Assembly: GCA_900544815.1 (NCBI GenBank)
Contig: UQWT01000033.1
Span: 1 to 22,259 of the forward strand
Reading direction: 5' to 3'
Length of the DNA stretch: 22,259 nt
Source: an uncultured Bacteroidales bacterium
GTDB taxonomy: Bacteria; Bacteroidota; Bacteroidia; Bacteroidales; UBA932
The position numbers and the translations under genes are program-made. Shown piece by piece: positions 14,294 through 22,259 of the stretch (positions are counted from its first letter, which is position 1; each line of letters begins with the position of its first letter). The notes under the pieces were generated by a model, which saw nothing but the letters and a program-made list of their open reading frames with translations, searched no databases and had not been told where the DNA came from.

Positions 14294-15578
14294 AGGTATC
14301 CTCTTTATCCTTGCTGTTTTTGCGGCAAGTGTTCGGTTAAGCGGCCAGACGACAGACGCTTTGGGAACGTACACCCCCTATTCTCTCTTTGGAATAGGTG
14401 ATATTGCAAGACAAGGAACGGCATTTAACAGGGGAATGGGTGGAATAGGTATAGGTGTAAGAGATAACAGGTTTATCAATTATCTTAATCCGGCATCTAT
14501 TACAGCCAGAGATACACTTTCTTTTATGTTGGACTTTGGATTGAACCAACAGAACTTTTACAATTCAAACGGAGATATAAAATCTGCATATAACACCTTT
14601 AATATGCAGAATGTTATTTTTACTGCACCTATCTATAAAAAATCTGCTCTCATTGTAGGTATTACACCATATAGTAATGTTGGATATAAGTTTAATGCGA
14701 TAGAGACCAATGATGAACTTGTATCTAAATATGGAGATATACAGTACCAAAAGTATGGAGAGGGAAGCATAAACCAGTTATTTATTGGAGGAGCACTGAA
14801 TTTTCTAAAGAAATTTTCTGTAGGTGCTCAATATGTTTACTATTTTGGTTCCTTGGATAAGTACAGCAATATATATTTTGGTACTTCAACAACTGTAAGG
14901 AATATTATTAACAGATGGGATTATTCTGTAAGTTCACACTCTGCACAGGTAGGTCTACAGTATTTTACAAATATAGGGAAAAAAATGGAGTTGACAGCAG
15001 GTGTTACTTATAGGCTGAAATCCAAACTTACAGGAGATTTGAAAAGAGAAGTAATTGCTTCAGACAATAGCTCGTCTTCACAGGACACGGTTGTTAATAA
15101 TACCATAAAGGATCCAAACCTGCATATCCCTTCAGAGATTGGATTTGGTGTATCTCTTAGAAAGAGGGATAAATGGATGATAGGTGCGGATTTTTCTCAC
15201 CAGAGTTGGAAAGGATCAGATATACCGGAATATAATGGTGTAAATTTCAAACCTGTAGCAGCTAATAGCTATAATATAGGTTTTGAATATATTCCAAATA
15301 AATATGATATAAAGTCTTATATGAAGAGGGCTACATATAGAATAGGGGCCTATTACGAAGAATCATACGTTAAGGTAAACAACAGACAGGTTAAAGGTTT
15401 TGGTGTAACGGTTGGAACATCGCTTCCTATTCATAGATGGTATAATGCAGCCAATTTTTCAATAGATTTGGGGCAGAGGGGAAGTATAAAGGATAATTTA
15501 GTAAGGGAAAGATATATAAAGTTTATAATAAACATAAGTCTTCATGATATTTGGTTTGTAAAATACAGATATCAATAG
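14268..15578 (+). CDS. Outer-membrane beta-barrel protein, Bacteroidota-specific, function unknown
   Basis: 436 residues. A signal peptide spans about 4-27 (hydrophobic core ILFILAVFAA, cleavage near LSG/Q). The mature start with YTPYSLFGIGD and a Gly-rich RGMGGIGIGV followed by NYLNPAS resembles the N-terminus of FadL/PorV-like Bacteroidota barrels. The rest alternates aromatic and polar residues (for example QYVYYFG, FNIGFEYIP-like strands, KYRYQ at the end), as expected for a barrel, and the terminal residues form a last beta strand. Transported substrate is unknown. ATG 14268 overlaps coaX by 26 bp; ATG 14277 is a close alternative that gives a tidier signal peptide. Position between coaX and a TPR gene followed by lptC is, as I recall, conserved in Bacteroidales, which suggests an envelope-maintenance role. 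Confidence 0.82.
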   Translation: MQQMSIRIKGILFILAVFAASVRLSGQTTDALGTYTPYSLFGIGDIARQGTAFNRGMGGIGIGVRDNRFINYLNPASITARDTLSFMLDFGLNQQNFYNSNGDIKSAYNTFNMQNVIFTAPIYKKSALIVGITPYSNVGYKFNAIETNDELVSKYGDIQYQKYGEGSINQLFIGGALNFLKKFSVGAQYVYYFGSLDKYSNIYFGTSTTVRNIINRWDYSVSSHSAQVGLQYFTNIGKKMELTAGVTYRLKSKLTGDLKREVIASDNSSSSQDTVVNNTIKDPNLHIPSEIGFGVSLRKRDKWMIGADFSHQSWKGSDIPEYNGVNFKPVAANSYNIGFEYIPNKYDIKSYMKRATYRIGAYYEESYVKVNNRQVKGFGVTVGTSLPIHRWYNAANFSIDLGQRGSIKDNLVRERYIKFIINISLHDIWFVKYRYQ

Positions 15579-15583
15579 TTTTG
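15576..15583 (+). promoter_or_regulatory. Candidate -7 promoter element for the TPR protein gene
   Basis: TAGTTTTG is an exact TAnnTTTG match that begins on the stop codon of the preceding barrel gene. TTTG boxes lie 17 nt (15555-15558) and 22 nt (15550-15553) upstream, either side of the usual spacing. The leader to ATG 15631 would be about 40 nt. Confidence 0.4.
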
Positions 15584-15630
15584 TAAAATAATGAAATATA
15601 ACAAATAACTAATAAAATCACATCTTTTTT

Positions 15631-16953
15631 ATGAAAACTATGCGCTTGTTTATCACATTGGCTCTTGTTTCAATTGTTGGAACAATAGGGTTGAATGCTC
15701 AAGGAAGATTTGGAGCAGATAGTGCCAATTGTGTTAGTTTTTTAAATTTTTACAAAGATTTCTTTAAACAGAATAATCTTAAGGAAGCTGCTCCGCTATG
15801 GCAGAAAGCAATGAAGTCTTGTCCTCCTACAGCCAGCCAGAATATGCTTATGGATGGTAACAAGATTTTCAAATATATAATGAGAAGTTACAAACCGGGT
15901 ACTCCGGAGTATCAGAATTGTGTAGATTCTATAATGATTCTTCACGATCTCCGTGCAGAATATTATCCTAAGTATGCGTTCAAGGCAAAAGAGAACAAGG
16001 CTATTGATTATATTAATCTTGTTAAAGATGATCAGAAGGTAAGAGATATGATCGCAGAGGTTATATCAATGAATGCAAATAAGGCAAACTCTGTTTTGTT
16101 TGTAACATATATGGAACGTACAAAGGATCTCTATATTGCGCAGAAAATATCTGCAGAGGATGTTCTTAACGACTACTCAAAATATTCTGAACTTTTCCAG
16201 AAAAAGGTAGATGCAGATCCATCTGATCAGAATAAGAGTGCGTATCAGGCTTTTGAGAATTTCTTTATCAACAGCGGAGTTGCAACTTGCGAGAATTTGG
16301 TAAAGGTGTTTGAACCTAGATTCCAAGCTAATCAAGAGGATCTTGAACTTGCAAAAACTATTGTTAAAGTATTTGCAGACAGAGAGTGTATGAATGAAGA
16401 CCTTTATCTTTCTGCAGTTGTTAAGATGCATCAGTTAGAGCCTTCATATAACAGTGCTTACTACCTTTACAAGTTGTATGCAAGTAAAGGTGAAGAGGAT
16501 AAGGCTATTGAGATGTTGCAAGAGGCTCTTAATTATGAGGATATTGAAGCAAGCAAGAAGGCAGAACTTCTTATGGAGTTGGCAGTTTACACTTATAAGA
16601 ATAAGTTAGGTTCTGCAAAGGCTGTTGCATACGCAAGAGAGGCAATGGAGATAGATAACAGTCATGCTGCAAGAGCAAACTTCCTTATAGCAAATATATG
16701 GGTTGCTACAAGCTGTAAGGGAAGCAATGATATTGAATCACGTGCTAAATACTGGGTTGCAACAGATTATCTAAATAGAGCAAAGGCTTTGGATCCATCT
16801 GTTAGTGAGGAGGCAGATAAACTTTTGCGTCAATACAGACAGTATTTCCCACAGGCAGCAGATGCTTTCATGTATGACCTTGTAGATGGTGCTTCTTACT
16901 CTGTTTCTTGCGGCGGTCTTAACGCAACAACTACAGTAAGAACCATTAAATAG
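15631..16953 (+). CDS. Exported tetratricopeptide-repeat protein
   Basis: 440 residues. A signal peptide covers about 1-23 (basic MKTMR, hydrophobic core, cleavage near NAQ), so it acts in the periplasm or at the outer membrane. The body is almost wholly alpha-helical. The first part (about 30-60) has a TPR-like helix pair with LKEAAPLWQKAM. Clearer repeats occupy about 271-410, with AIEMLQEALN, AVAYAREAMEID and AKALDPS as second helices. Such arrays serve as protein-binding scaffolds; no enzymatic motif is visible. The C-terminal about 30 residues (Cys, Gly and Thr-rich, ending TTTVRTIK) leave the repeat fold. It follows the barrel gene by 52 bp on the same strand. A partnership with that barrel or with LptC-dependent envelope assembly is inference from position only. 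Confidence 0.85.
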   Translation: MKTMRLFITLALVSIVGTIGLNAQGRFGADSANCVSFLNFYKDFFKQNNLKEAAPLWQKAMKSCPPTASQNMLMDGNKIFKYIMRSYKPGTPEYQNCVDSIMILHDLRAEYYPKYAFKAKENKAIDYINLVKDDQKVRDMIAEVISMNANKANSVLFVTYMERTKDLYIAQKISAEDVLNDYSKYSELFQKKVDADPSDQNKSAYQAFENFFINSGVATCENLVKVFEPRFQANQEDLELAKTIVKVFADRECMNEDLYLSAVVKMHQLEPSYNSAYYLYKLYASKGEEDKAIEMLQEALNYEDIEASKKAELLMELAVYTYKNKLGSAKAVAYAREAMEIDNSHAARANFLIANIWVATSCKGSNDIESRAKYWVATDYLNRAKALDPSVSEEADKLLRQYRQYFPQAADAFMYDLVDGASYSVSCGGLNATTTVRTIK

Positions 16954-16971
16954 GCTTATTGAAAGAAGCCT
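16952..16971 (+). terminator. Weak hairpin after the TPR gene, possible terminator
   Basis: AGGCTT (16952-16957) pairs exactly with AAGCCT (16966-16971) around an 8-nt loop, with the TAG stop inside the left arm. Only a short GTTT follows, so termination would be partial; the hexamer arrays begin 2 bp later. Confidence 0.35.
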
Positions 16972-16972
16972 G

Positions 16973-17002
16973 TTTAGCATTGGCGTTAGCGTTGGCTTTT
17001 GC
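16973..17002 (+). repeat. NTTRGC hexamer array, copy 2
   Basis: Five 6-bp units TTTAGC, ATTGGC, GTTAGC, GTTGGC, TTTTGC. It is followed by GAGTTGATAGTGTATAG, whose 11-mer ATAGTGTATAG (17016-17026) is also found next to copy 1. It lies in the non-coding gap between the TPR gene and lptC. Confidence 0.7.
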
Positions 17003-17029
17003 TTTAATTGAGTTGATAGTGTATAGTTA

Positions 17030-17059
17030 ATTAGCTTTGGCATTGGCGTTAGCGTTGGC
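17030..17059 (+). repeat. NTTRGC hexamer array, copy 3
   Basis: Five units ATTAGC, TTTGGC, ATTGGC, GTTAGC, GTTGGC, in the same orientation as copy 2 and 27 bp beyond it. The 18-bp core ATTGGC-GTTAGC-GTTGGC is identical in copies 2 and 3. Confidence 0.7.
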
Positions 17060-17122
17060 TATATTAGAAAGTAGAAAAAGTAAGGAAGGTGGAAAGGAGA
17101 GAGAACGTAGACTAATCATATC

Positions 17123-17764
17123 ATGGCGAAGAAAAGCTGCGTGAAAACGAACATATTTCTTTTAAAGCTGGTGGCTGTTATCTTTGTAACAACCGCCGGC
17201 TTTGTATCATGTAAGAACAAGGACAAAGGGATAGATCCCATTGACTTTAATTCGGCTCCGCGTCAGGTAATAAAAAACATGAAAGCAGTACAATCAAGGA
17301 ACGGAGGGGTGGTAATGCAGATGGAGGCGGATGTTATGGAGAGCTATTCAAACGATACCTCCTCCTTTGAATTGTTTCCTGCCGGATTTAATGTTTATGG
17401 TTATACTAAAGAGGGGGATTTGGAGACGAAGATAAGATCAGATAGAGCAAAACATACAAAACAGGGAAGGGAAGAGCAGTGGGAAGCTACTGGTAATGTA
17501 AAGATTTATAACTATATAAAGGGTGAGAGAATGGAAACTGATACCCTTTATTGGAACCAGATGGATCATACAATATATACACACTCCTTTGTGAAGATGT
17601 TCTCTCCGCAAGGTTACCTCCAAGGTTTTGGGATGAAGAGCGACGAAATGGCCAAGAATGCAACTATTTTAAGGCCGTTTAATAGTTATGGTATAATTGA
17701 CAATGATTCTACTAAAACAGGTTATATAGATACTGTTAATTTAATAGGTCCTATAAAAAGATAG
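17123..17764 (+). CDS. lptC: LPS export protein LptC-like
   Basis: 213 residues. LptC is the single-pass inner-membrane protein that receives lipopolysaccharide from LptB2FG and passes it to LptA across the periplasm. The N-terminus has a hydrophobic segment (about 11-28) ending at Cys30 in FVSC, so the Bacteroidota form may be a lipoprotein rather than a simple membrane anchor; Phe at -3 makes the lipobox imperfect. The periplasmic part is predicted all-beta, with LETKIRSDRAKHTK, EATGNVKIYN, METDTLYWNQ and YTHSFVKM matching the beta-jellyroll repeats of the LptC/LptA (OstA) fold, and a conserved Gly-rich GYLQGFGMKSD. A purine-rich AAGGAGAGA lies more than 20 bp before the ATG, too far for a normal ribosome site. 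The stop is 2 bp before the next start, a clear two-gene unit with the CorC-type gene. Confidence 0.87.
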   Translation: MAKKSCVKTNIFLLKLVAVIFVTTAGFVSCKNKDKGIDPIDFNSAPRQVIKNMKAVQSRNGGVVMQMEADVMESYSNDTSSFELFPAGFNVYGYTKEGDLETKIRSDRAKHTKQGREEQWEATGNVKIYNYIKGERMETDTLYWNQMDHTIYTHSFVKMFSPQGYLQGFGMKSDEMAKNATILRPFNSYGIIDNDSTKTGYIDTVNLIGPIKR

Positions 17765-17766
17765 CA

Positions 17767-19032
17767 ATGTCACCCTGGATAATTACAATAATATCATTAG
17801 TGTTTTCGGCTTTTTTTTCTGCTTACGAAATATCATTCTTTTCCAGCAATAAATTGAGAATAGAATTAGACAGAAAAGCAGGAAAGAGGTATGCTTTGAT
17901 AATGAACAAGTTCCTGCAAAAGCCCGAGGAGCTTGTCTCATGTCTGCTTATGGGTAATAACGTAGCTTTGGTTGTCTACGGTATTGCCATTGCAAAAATT
18001 CTCAATCCGCTCATAGAGCAGTATATAACAACTAATCTTGGAGGTGTTTTGGCTATAGAGACGGTAGTTGCAACAATGATTGTGCTTGTTACAGCAGAAT
18101 TTCTTCCAAAAATGTTAGGGAAAGTATCACCCAACAGCGTTTTCTCCTCTCTGTACTGGCTCACAATATTCTTTTATTATCTTTTTTATCCATTGACATA
18201 TATAACCAATAAGCTGTCGTTTATGATAATAAGGCTTTTTGGCTTTAAGAAGAGGGAAAACAATAGAATGTATATCTTTGGTAAGAGCGACTTGATGGAT
18301 CTTTCCGAGGAGCTTACAGGAGATGAAAAAGAGGATGATGAACATAAGAACGATATTGAGATTTTCCAGAATGCTCTTAATTTCTCTGAAGTTAAGGTAA
18401 AGGAGTGTATGGTTCCAAGAACGGAGATTACAGCTATAGATACAGAGGAACCTGTAAACAATCTTTTGGAGTTGTTTATAGAGTCCGGGTATTCGCGTAT
18501 TCCGGTATATAAAGAGAATATAGACAATATAATAGGATATGTCCATTCAAAGGATCTTATCTACAAAAAAGCAGAAACCATAGGACAATATATAAGACCT
18601 GTTGTGTTCAGAGATGAACAGACAAGGGCGCAGACACTTTTAGCCTATCTTATAAAAAACAGACAACCGTTAGCTGTTATAAAAGACGAGTGGGGTGGAA
18701 CGAGCGGAATAGTTACAATGGAGGATCTTATAGAGGAGATTTTTGGCGATATAAGTGATGAGTTAGACAAAGACGAACTTACAGAGAAAAAGATCAGTGA
18801 TTCCGAATATGTCTTTGCTTCGAGATTAGAGGTTAAAGAGATTAACAAGAAATATGATATAGGGCTTCCCGACAACGATGAGTATGAGACATTGGGCGGT
18901 CTTATAACTTATTATAACGAGAACATTCCAAAAGAGAAAGAGGAGGTTCGAGTAGAAAACTTTCTATTTACTGTTCTTAAGACATCTAAAAACCGCCTTG
19001 AAACGGTAAGTCTGAAAATATTAAGCGAATAA
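17767..19032 (+). CDS. CorC/HlyC-type membrane protein: CNNM (DUF21), CBS pair and C-terminal domain
   Basis: 421 residues. Residues 1 to about 145 hold the CNNM (DUF21) transmembrane domain with about four hydrophobic segments and no signal peptide. A charged linker follows (about 175-200), then two CBS domains: the first from VPRTEITAID through GYVHSKDLI (about 216-265), the second around PLAVIKDEWGGTSGIVTMEDL. The last 80 residues form the CorC_HlyC FAD-binding-like domain ending LKTSKNRLETVSLKI. Relatives are annotated as hemolysins, but the better supported role is magnesium/cobalt transport or efflux (CorB/CorC, CNNM); Bacteroidota also use a paralogue, GldE, in gliding. Nothing here shows which applies. 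It begins 2 bp after lptC and is followed by a weak terminator. Confidence 0.88.
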   Translation: MSPWIITIISLVFSAFFSAYEISFFSSNKLRIELDRKAGKRYALIMNKFLQKPEELVSCLLMGNNVALVVYGIAIAKILNPLIEQYITTNLGGVLAIETVVATMIVLVTAEFLPKMLGKVSPNSVFSSLYWLTIFFYYLFYPLTYITNKLSFMIIRLFGFKKRENNRMYIFGKSDLMDLSEELTGDEKEDDEHKNDIEIFQNALNFSEVKVKECMVPRTEITAIDTEEPVNNLLELFIESGYSRIPVYKENIDNIIGYVHSKDLIYKKAETIGQYIRPVVFRDEQTRAQTLLAYLIKNRQPLAVIKDEWGGTSGIVTMEDLIEEIFGDISDELDKDELTEKKISDSEYVFASRLEVKEINKKYDIGLPDNDEYETLGGLITYYNENIPKEKEEVRVENFLFTVLKTSKNRLETVSLKILSE

Positions 19033-19052
19033 CAGCTATTTAGATGGTTATT
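19028..19052 (+). terminator. Weak AT-rich terminator after the CorC-type gene
   Basis: AATAAC (19028-19033) pairs with GTTATT (19047-19052) around 13 nt and is followed by TTTTATTTTTTG. The stem has one GC pair and overlaps the stop codon; the T-rich tail is the better evidence. Confidence 0.4.
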
Positions 19053-19138
19053 TTTTATTTTTTGTATTAAAATTATTAACTTCGCCCCTCCCAAATAGTG
19101 TGGTCTAAACTTGAAAATATTTTAAATTTATATAAACA

Positions 19139-21208
19139 ATGGCAGTTCTAGAGAAAATACGCGTAAAAATGGGCGCGTTCATTACTATCCTAATAGGAAT
19201 AGCGCTTGTAGGATTTATCATCAATTGGGATGATCTTGCAAGGGTTATATCTTCCGATAATAATATGGGTAAGATAGACGGAACAACTATCTCTTATGAG
19301 GATTTTAATTCAAAATTGGAGACTTTAAAGGGTATTTATGGAAGAGCGGATGAACAGGCTCAGGAGAATATGAACAACGCTGCATGGCAGGAGTTCATAA
19401 ATGAAATAGTTCTAATTCCTGAGATACAGGCCGCAGGCGTAAGAGTTGGTGACGAAGAGATGGTTGCCATGATAAACGGGCAGAGCGTATCTCCTGTTTT
19501 TGCAAACCAGCAATACTTTGTAAATGAGAAAGGAGAATTTGATCCGGCAAAAGTGGCTCAGTTTATTCAAGCTATACCGCAAGATCAGACAGGCGGTTTG
19601 AGACAGTACTGGAATTATGTAGAGGATCAGGCCAAGGCAGAAAGATTCTTTACAAAATATGCATCTCTTCTTGAAAAGAGTAGCGTAGTAAACCCGTTAG
19701 ATGTAAAGAGAGCTATAGCCGACAATAATACTACATTTGATGTTGACTTTGTTGTAAAACCATTTGGTTTTCAGCAGGATTCAACAGTTATAGTATCTGA
19801 TTCAGAAGTTAGTGCATACTATAACAAACACAAAGATCTTTACAAGAATGTAGATAACAGCAGCGATGTTGAGTATGTTCAGTTTGTTGTTGTTCCGTCC
19901 GGAGAGGATATAGACAAGACAGAAAAAGAGATAGAGGCTCTTGAACCTGAATTCCAAACTACAACAAATTTAAAGGCTTTTGTAACCAGAAATTCAGATC
20001 AGCCATACAACGAAATGTATTTCACAGAGAATGAGCTGGCATCAGTTAGCGACGAATTGGGTGAATTTGCAAAAACAGCCGTTTCGGGCTCTTTCCTTCC
20101 TCATTTCAGAAAGGACAATTTATTTATTGCTGCAAAGGTTGCAGATGTAAGGGATATGCCCGATTCTGTATTTGTACAGCATATTCTGCTTCAGGGTAAC
20201 AATGCAGAAAAAGCAGACAGCCTTATTAATGAGATTAATGGAGGAAAATCTTTCGCAGAGCTTGCTGCACAGTTTTCTGCAGACAAGAATCCTAATGTAG
20301 AGGAGACAGGAGATCTTGGCTGGATGACACAGAGATACTCTATTCCGGGTTTTGAAAGCATATTCAAGGCAAAGAAGGGTGAGATCCTTAAATTAACTAC
20401 AACATACGGTACTCACATCGTTAAGATTAAAGATGCCAAAAACTTTGCAAAGAGGTATAATGTTGCAATGTTGGTTAAAGAGTCTGTTCCAAGCGATAGA
20501 ACACGTAATGAGTATCGCCAGCAGGCAATGGATCTTGCATCTGCCGGTGCAGGCTCAATTGAGAAATTCAGGCAGGCTGCAAACGAGAAAGGTTATGCTG
20601 TAATTCCTGCAAGAGGAGTTAATCCAAGAGCAAAACAGATAAATAACATTGCAGATGCGAGAGAGGTTGTACGTTGGGTTAACGATAATAAGCCGGGTGT
20701 TGTTAACACAGAGGAGTTTGATATTGCTAACGGCAGCTGTTTCCTTGTATTAGGTGTAACCGCTAAACATGAGCAGGGTATTGCATCTGAGAAGGAGGTT
20801 GCTTCACAGATAAGACAGATATTGACTTTTGAGAAACAGGGTAAGAAAGTTGCCGAGGAGGTTAAGAAAGCTGTTGAAGGTGCAGGTTCACTTGAGCAGG
20901 TTGCAGAGAAGCTTGGTTTAACTGTTTCTAACAGAAGCGGAATCTCATTTGCTTCTGTTTCACAGCAATTGGATCCTAAGTTTGTTGGTGCTATTGCAGC
21001 AGCAAAAGAGAATACATTGGTAGGGCCTGTAGTAGGAAACTTTGGTGTTTACTACTTTGTTATTAAGAATAAAGAGGTTGGCGAGTTCTATACAGAGGCA
21101 GATGCCAAACAGAAAAAGGCACAAGAATTTGCCTACATTTCTAGAATTATTCCTAGTATAATGTCTAGCAAAGTTGAAATTATGGATAATAGAAGCAAGT
21201 TCTTCTAA
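19139..21208 (+). CDS. Membrane-anchored parvulin peptidyl-prolyl isomerase, PpiD/SurA-like
   Basis: 689 residues. A single N-terminal transmembrane segment (about 11-29, preceded by Lys/Arg) anchors a large periplasmic chaperone. A SurA_N-type domain follows (about 38-200, IDGTTISYEDFN onwards). A clear parvulin domain spans about 345-440: VQHILLQ with His348, GGKSFAELAAQFSAD, GDLGWM and GTHIVKIKDA. A second, more diverged parvulin-like segment near 590-660 (AKENTLVGPVVGNFGVYYFVI) lies close to the C-terminus, a layout of PpiD-like proteins. PpiD assists folding of proteins emerging from the Sec channel and of outer-membrane proteins, consistent with neighbouring barrel, TPR and lptC genes. 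The TAACTTCG at 19077-19084 is a one-mismatch -7 element. A long bidirectional hairpin follows the stop. Confidence 0.9.
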   Translation: MAVLEKIRVKMGAFITILIGIALVGFIINWDDLARVISSDNNMGKIDGTTISYEDFNSKLETLKGIYGRADEQAQENMNNAAWQEFINEIVLIPEIQAAGVRVGDEEMVAMINGQSVSPVFANQQYFVNEKGEFDPAKVAQFIQAIPQDQTGGLRQYWNYVEDQAKAERFFTKYASLLEKSSVVNPLDVKRAIADNNTTFDVDFVVKPFGFQQDSTVIVSDSEVSAYYNKHKDLYKNVDNSSDVEYVQFVVVPSGEDIDKTEKEIEALEPEFQTTTNLKAFVTRNSDQPYNEMYFTENELASVSDELGEFAKTAVSGSFLPHFRKDNLFIAAKVADVRDMPDSVFVQHILLQGNNAEKADSLINEINGGKSFAELAAQFSADKNPNVEETGDLGWMTQRYSIPGFESIFKAKKGEILKLTTTYGTHIVKIKDAKNFAKRYNVAMLVKESVPSDRTRNEYRQQAMDLASAGAGSIEKFRQAANEKGYAVIPARGVNPRAKQINNIADAREVVRWVNDNKPGVVNTEEFDIANGSCFLVLGVTAKHEQGIASEKEVASQIRQILTFEKQGKKVAEEVKKAVEGAGSLEQVAEKLGLTVSNRSGISFASVSQQLDPKFVGAIAAAKENTLVGPVVGNFGVYYFVIKNKEVGEFYTEADAKQKKAQEFAYISRIIPSIMSSKVEIMDNRSKFF

Positions 21209-21229
21209 TAGAGTGGTTTAAAATTTAAA

Positions 21230-21276
21230 AAAAGGGAAGAGGGTGATCGGAATTTCCGGTCACCCTCTTCCCTTTT
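21230..21276. terminator. Long bidirectional terminator between the isomerase gene and ychF
   Basis: The 17-nt arms 21230-21246 (AAAAGGGAAGAGGGTGA) and 21260-21276 are exact inverted copies. The 13 nt between them can extend the stem by pairing CGGAA (21248-21252) with TTCCG (21254-21258). The flanking A-run and T-run give a U-tract on each strand, fitting the convergent stops at 21208 and 21298. Confidence 0.92.
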
Positions 21277-21297
21277 CGGAGTATTCTGTTCTAATTG

Positions 21298-22259
21298 TTA
21301 TACATTAAACAGGAAATGCATTATATCTCCATCCTGCACAACATAATCCTTTCCCTCAACCCCAAGTTTACCGGCGGCACGACAGGCAGCCTCAGAGCCA
21401 TAATGCACAAAATCGTCATATTTTATAACCTCTGCCCTAATGAATCCCTTCTCAAAATCTGAATGGATAACACCGGCCGTTTTTGGAGCTTTATCTCCTT
21501 TATTATATGTCCATGCCTTAACCTCCATAGGCCCTGCAGTAAAGAATGTTTCAAGATTAAGCAGAGAGTAGGCACTTCTAATGAGACGCTCAACTCCCGA
21601 TTTCTCCAAGCCAATCTCCTCAAGGAACATCTTGCGCTCCTCAAAACTCTCCAACTCCGCAATTTCAGATTCAATTTTTGCCGCTATAACTAAAATCTCC
21701 GCATTCTCATCCTTTACAGCCTCTCTTACGCGCTCAACATACTCATTGCCATCCTTTGCACTGTTTTCATCCACATTGCATACATACATTACAGGCTTGC
21801 TTGTAAGAAGCATGAGCTCTTTAGCAATCTTTATATCTTCCGGATTATCAAAGGTAACGGTCCTTGCTGATTTTCCTTGGTCCAATGCCGCTTTATATTT
21901 TACCAATACCTCATACATCTTTTTGGCGGCCTTGTCACCACCTGTCTGAGCCTGTTTTGCAACCTTGCTAATCCTGTTTTCAATTGTTTCCAAATCCTTA
22001 AGTTGCAGCTCTGTGTCAATAACCTCTTTATCCCTTACAGGATCCACGCTTCCGTCTACATGAACAATATTAGGATCATCAAAACATCTCAATACATGAA
22101 GTATTGCATCTGTTTCCCTTATATTTGCCAAAAACTGATTTCCAAGACCCTCCCCTTTGCTGGCTCCCTTAACGAGGCCTGCAATATCTACAATCTCAAC
22201 TGTAGCGGGAACAACTCTGCCCGGTTTTACCAATTTTTCAAGTACGGCAAGCCTGTCGT
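21298..22259 (-). CDS. ychF: YchF, redox-regulated ATPase of the Obg family (5'-truncated by the window edge)
   Basis: Partial gene. YchF (OLA1 family) is a P-loop protein of the Obg group that prefers ATP to GTP and associates with ribosomes. The frame continues past the TTG at 22233 to the edge with family residues DRLAVLEKL, so that TTG is internal. About 320 residues are visible and roughly 45-50 N-terminal ones, including the P-loop, lie outside. Visible: the G3 region DIAGLVKGASKGEGLGN with FLANIRE, a helical coiled-coil insert (about 80 residues), the non-canonical G4 NVDE that fits ATP preference, and the C-terminal TGS domain (TYNKGDKAPKTAGVIHSDFE onward) ending in GDIMHFLFNV. It is convergent with the isomerase gene. 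Confidence 0.96.
   Translation of the reverse strand, partial: DRLAVLEKLVKPGRVVPATVEIVDIAGLVKGASKGEGLGNQFLANIRETDAILHVLRCFDDPNIVHVDGSVDPVRDKEVIDTELQLKDLETIENRISKVAKQAQTGGDKAAKKMYEVLVKYKAALDQGKSARTVTFDNPEDIKIAKELMLLTSKPVMYVCNVDENSAKDGNEYVERVREAVKDENAEILVIAAKIESEIAELESFEERKMFLEEIGLEKSGVERLIRSAYSLLNLETFFTAGPMEVKAWTYNKGDKAPKTAGVIHSDFEKGFIRAEVIKYDDFVHYGSEAACRAAGKLGVEGKDYVVQDGDIMHFLFNV

Noticed and set aside
16265..16273. TTATCAACA as a DnaA-type site inside the TPR gene
   Set aside because: Single copy within coding sequence with no neighbours; a chance match is expected at about this rate in AT-rich DNA.
17094..17102. Purine-rich AAGGAGAGA as the lptC ribosome binding site
   Set aside because: It is more than 20 bp from the ATG at 17123, beyond working distance, and no nearer alternative start exists in frame.
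16954..17122. CRISPR-like array in the TPR-lptC gap
   Set aside because: Units are contiguous 6-bp repeats without spacers and no cas genes are present.

Overview
The window looks like ordinary chromosome from an AT-rich member of the phylum Bacteroidota, most likely order Bacteroidales. Three things point there. The HflX, SdhA/SdhB, RuvB and YchF proteins all read as Bacteroidales versions. The run coaX / outer-membrane protein / TPR protein / lptC / CorC-type protein / parvulin isomerase is an arrangement I remember from that order. Several start sites follow exact matches to the Bacteroidota -7 promoter element TAnnTTTG rather than a strong Shine-Dalgarno. I see no rRNA, tRNA, CRISPR array, integrase, transposase or phage gene.

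Left part (1-5032): the 3' end of hflX (ribosome-associated GTPase) meets an alpha/beta hydrolase tail to tail with a 9-bp overlap. Next come sdhB and sdhA, a minus-strand pair for the soluble half of succinate dehydrogenase/fumarate reductase. The membrane cytochrome b subunit usually found upstream of sdhA is absent; a 390-bp non-coding stretch lies there instead.

Middle (5033-10035): a secreted GH20 beta-hexosaminidase with an added C-terminal carbohydrate-binding-like module; a secreted Ntn-type (C45/AAT-like) hydrolase in an apparent operon behind ruvB; and a very AT-rich 464-bp gap between the divergent repair genes ruvB and mfd. That gap holds three exact TTATCAACA motifs and several one-mismatch variants on both strands, making it a candidate DnaA-box cluster (possible oriC) or a shared operator.

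Right part (10036-22259): mfd, coaX, an outer-membrane beta-barrel protein, a TPR protein, lptC, a CorC/HlyC-type membrane protein and a PpiD/SurA-like isomerase all run on the plus strand, several with tight or overlapping junctions. Four of them (barrel, TPR, LptC, isomerase) act in or on the envelope. The window ends in the 5'-truncated minus-strand ychF, separated from the isomerase gene by a long perfect hairpin.

Most of the window is core genome and I do not see a clearly new multi-gene system. The non-coding signals deserve the second look: the ruvB-mfd motif cluster, an interspersed NTTRGC hexamer element seen three times, the paired palindromes in front of sdhA, and the missing sdhC.
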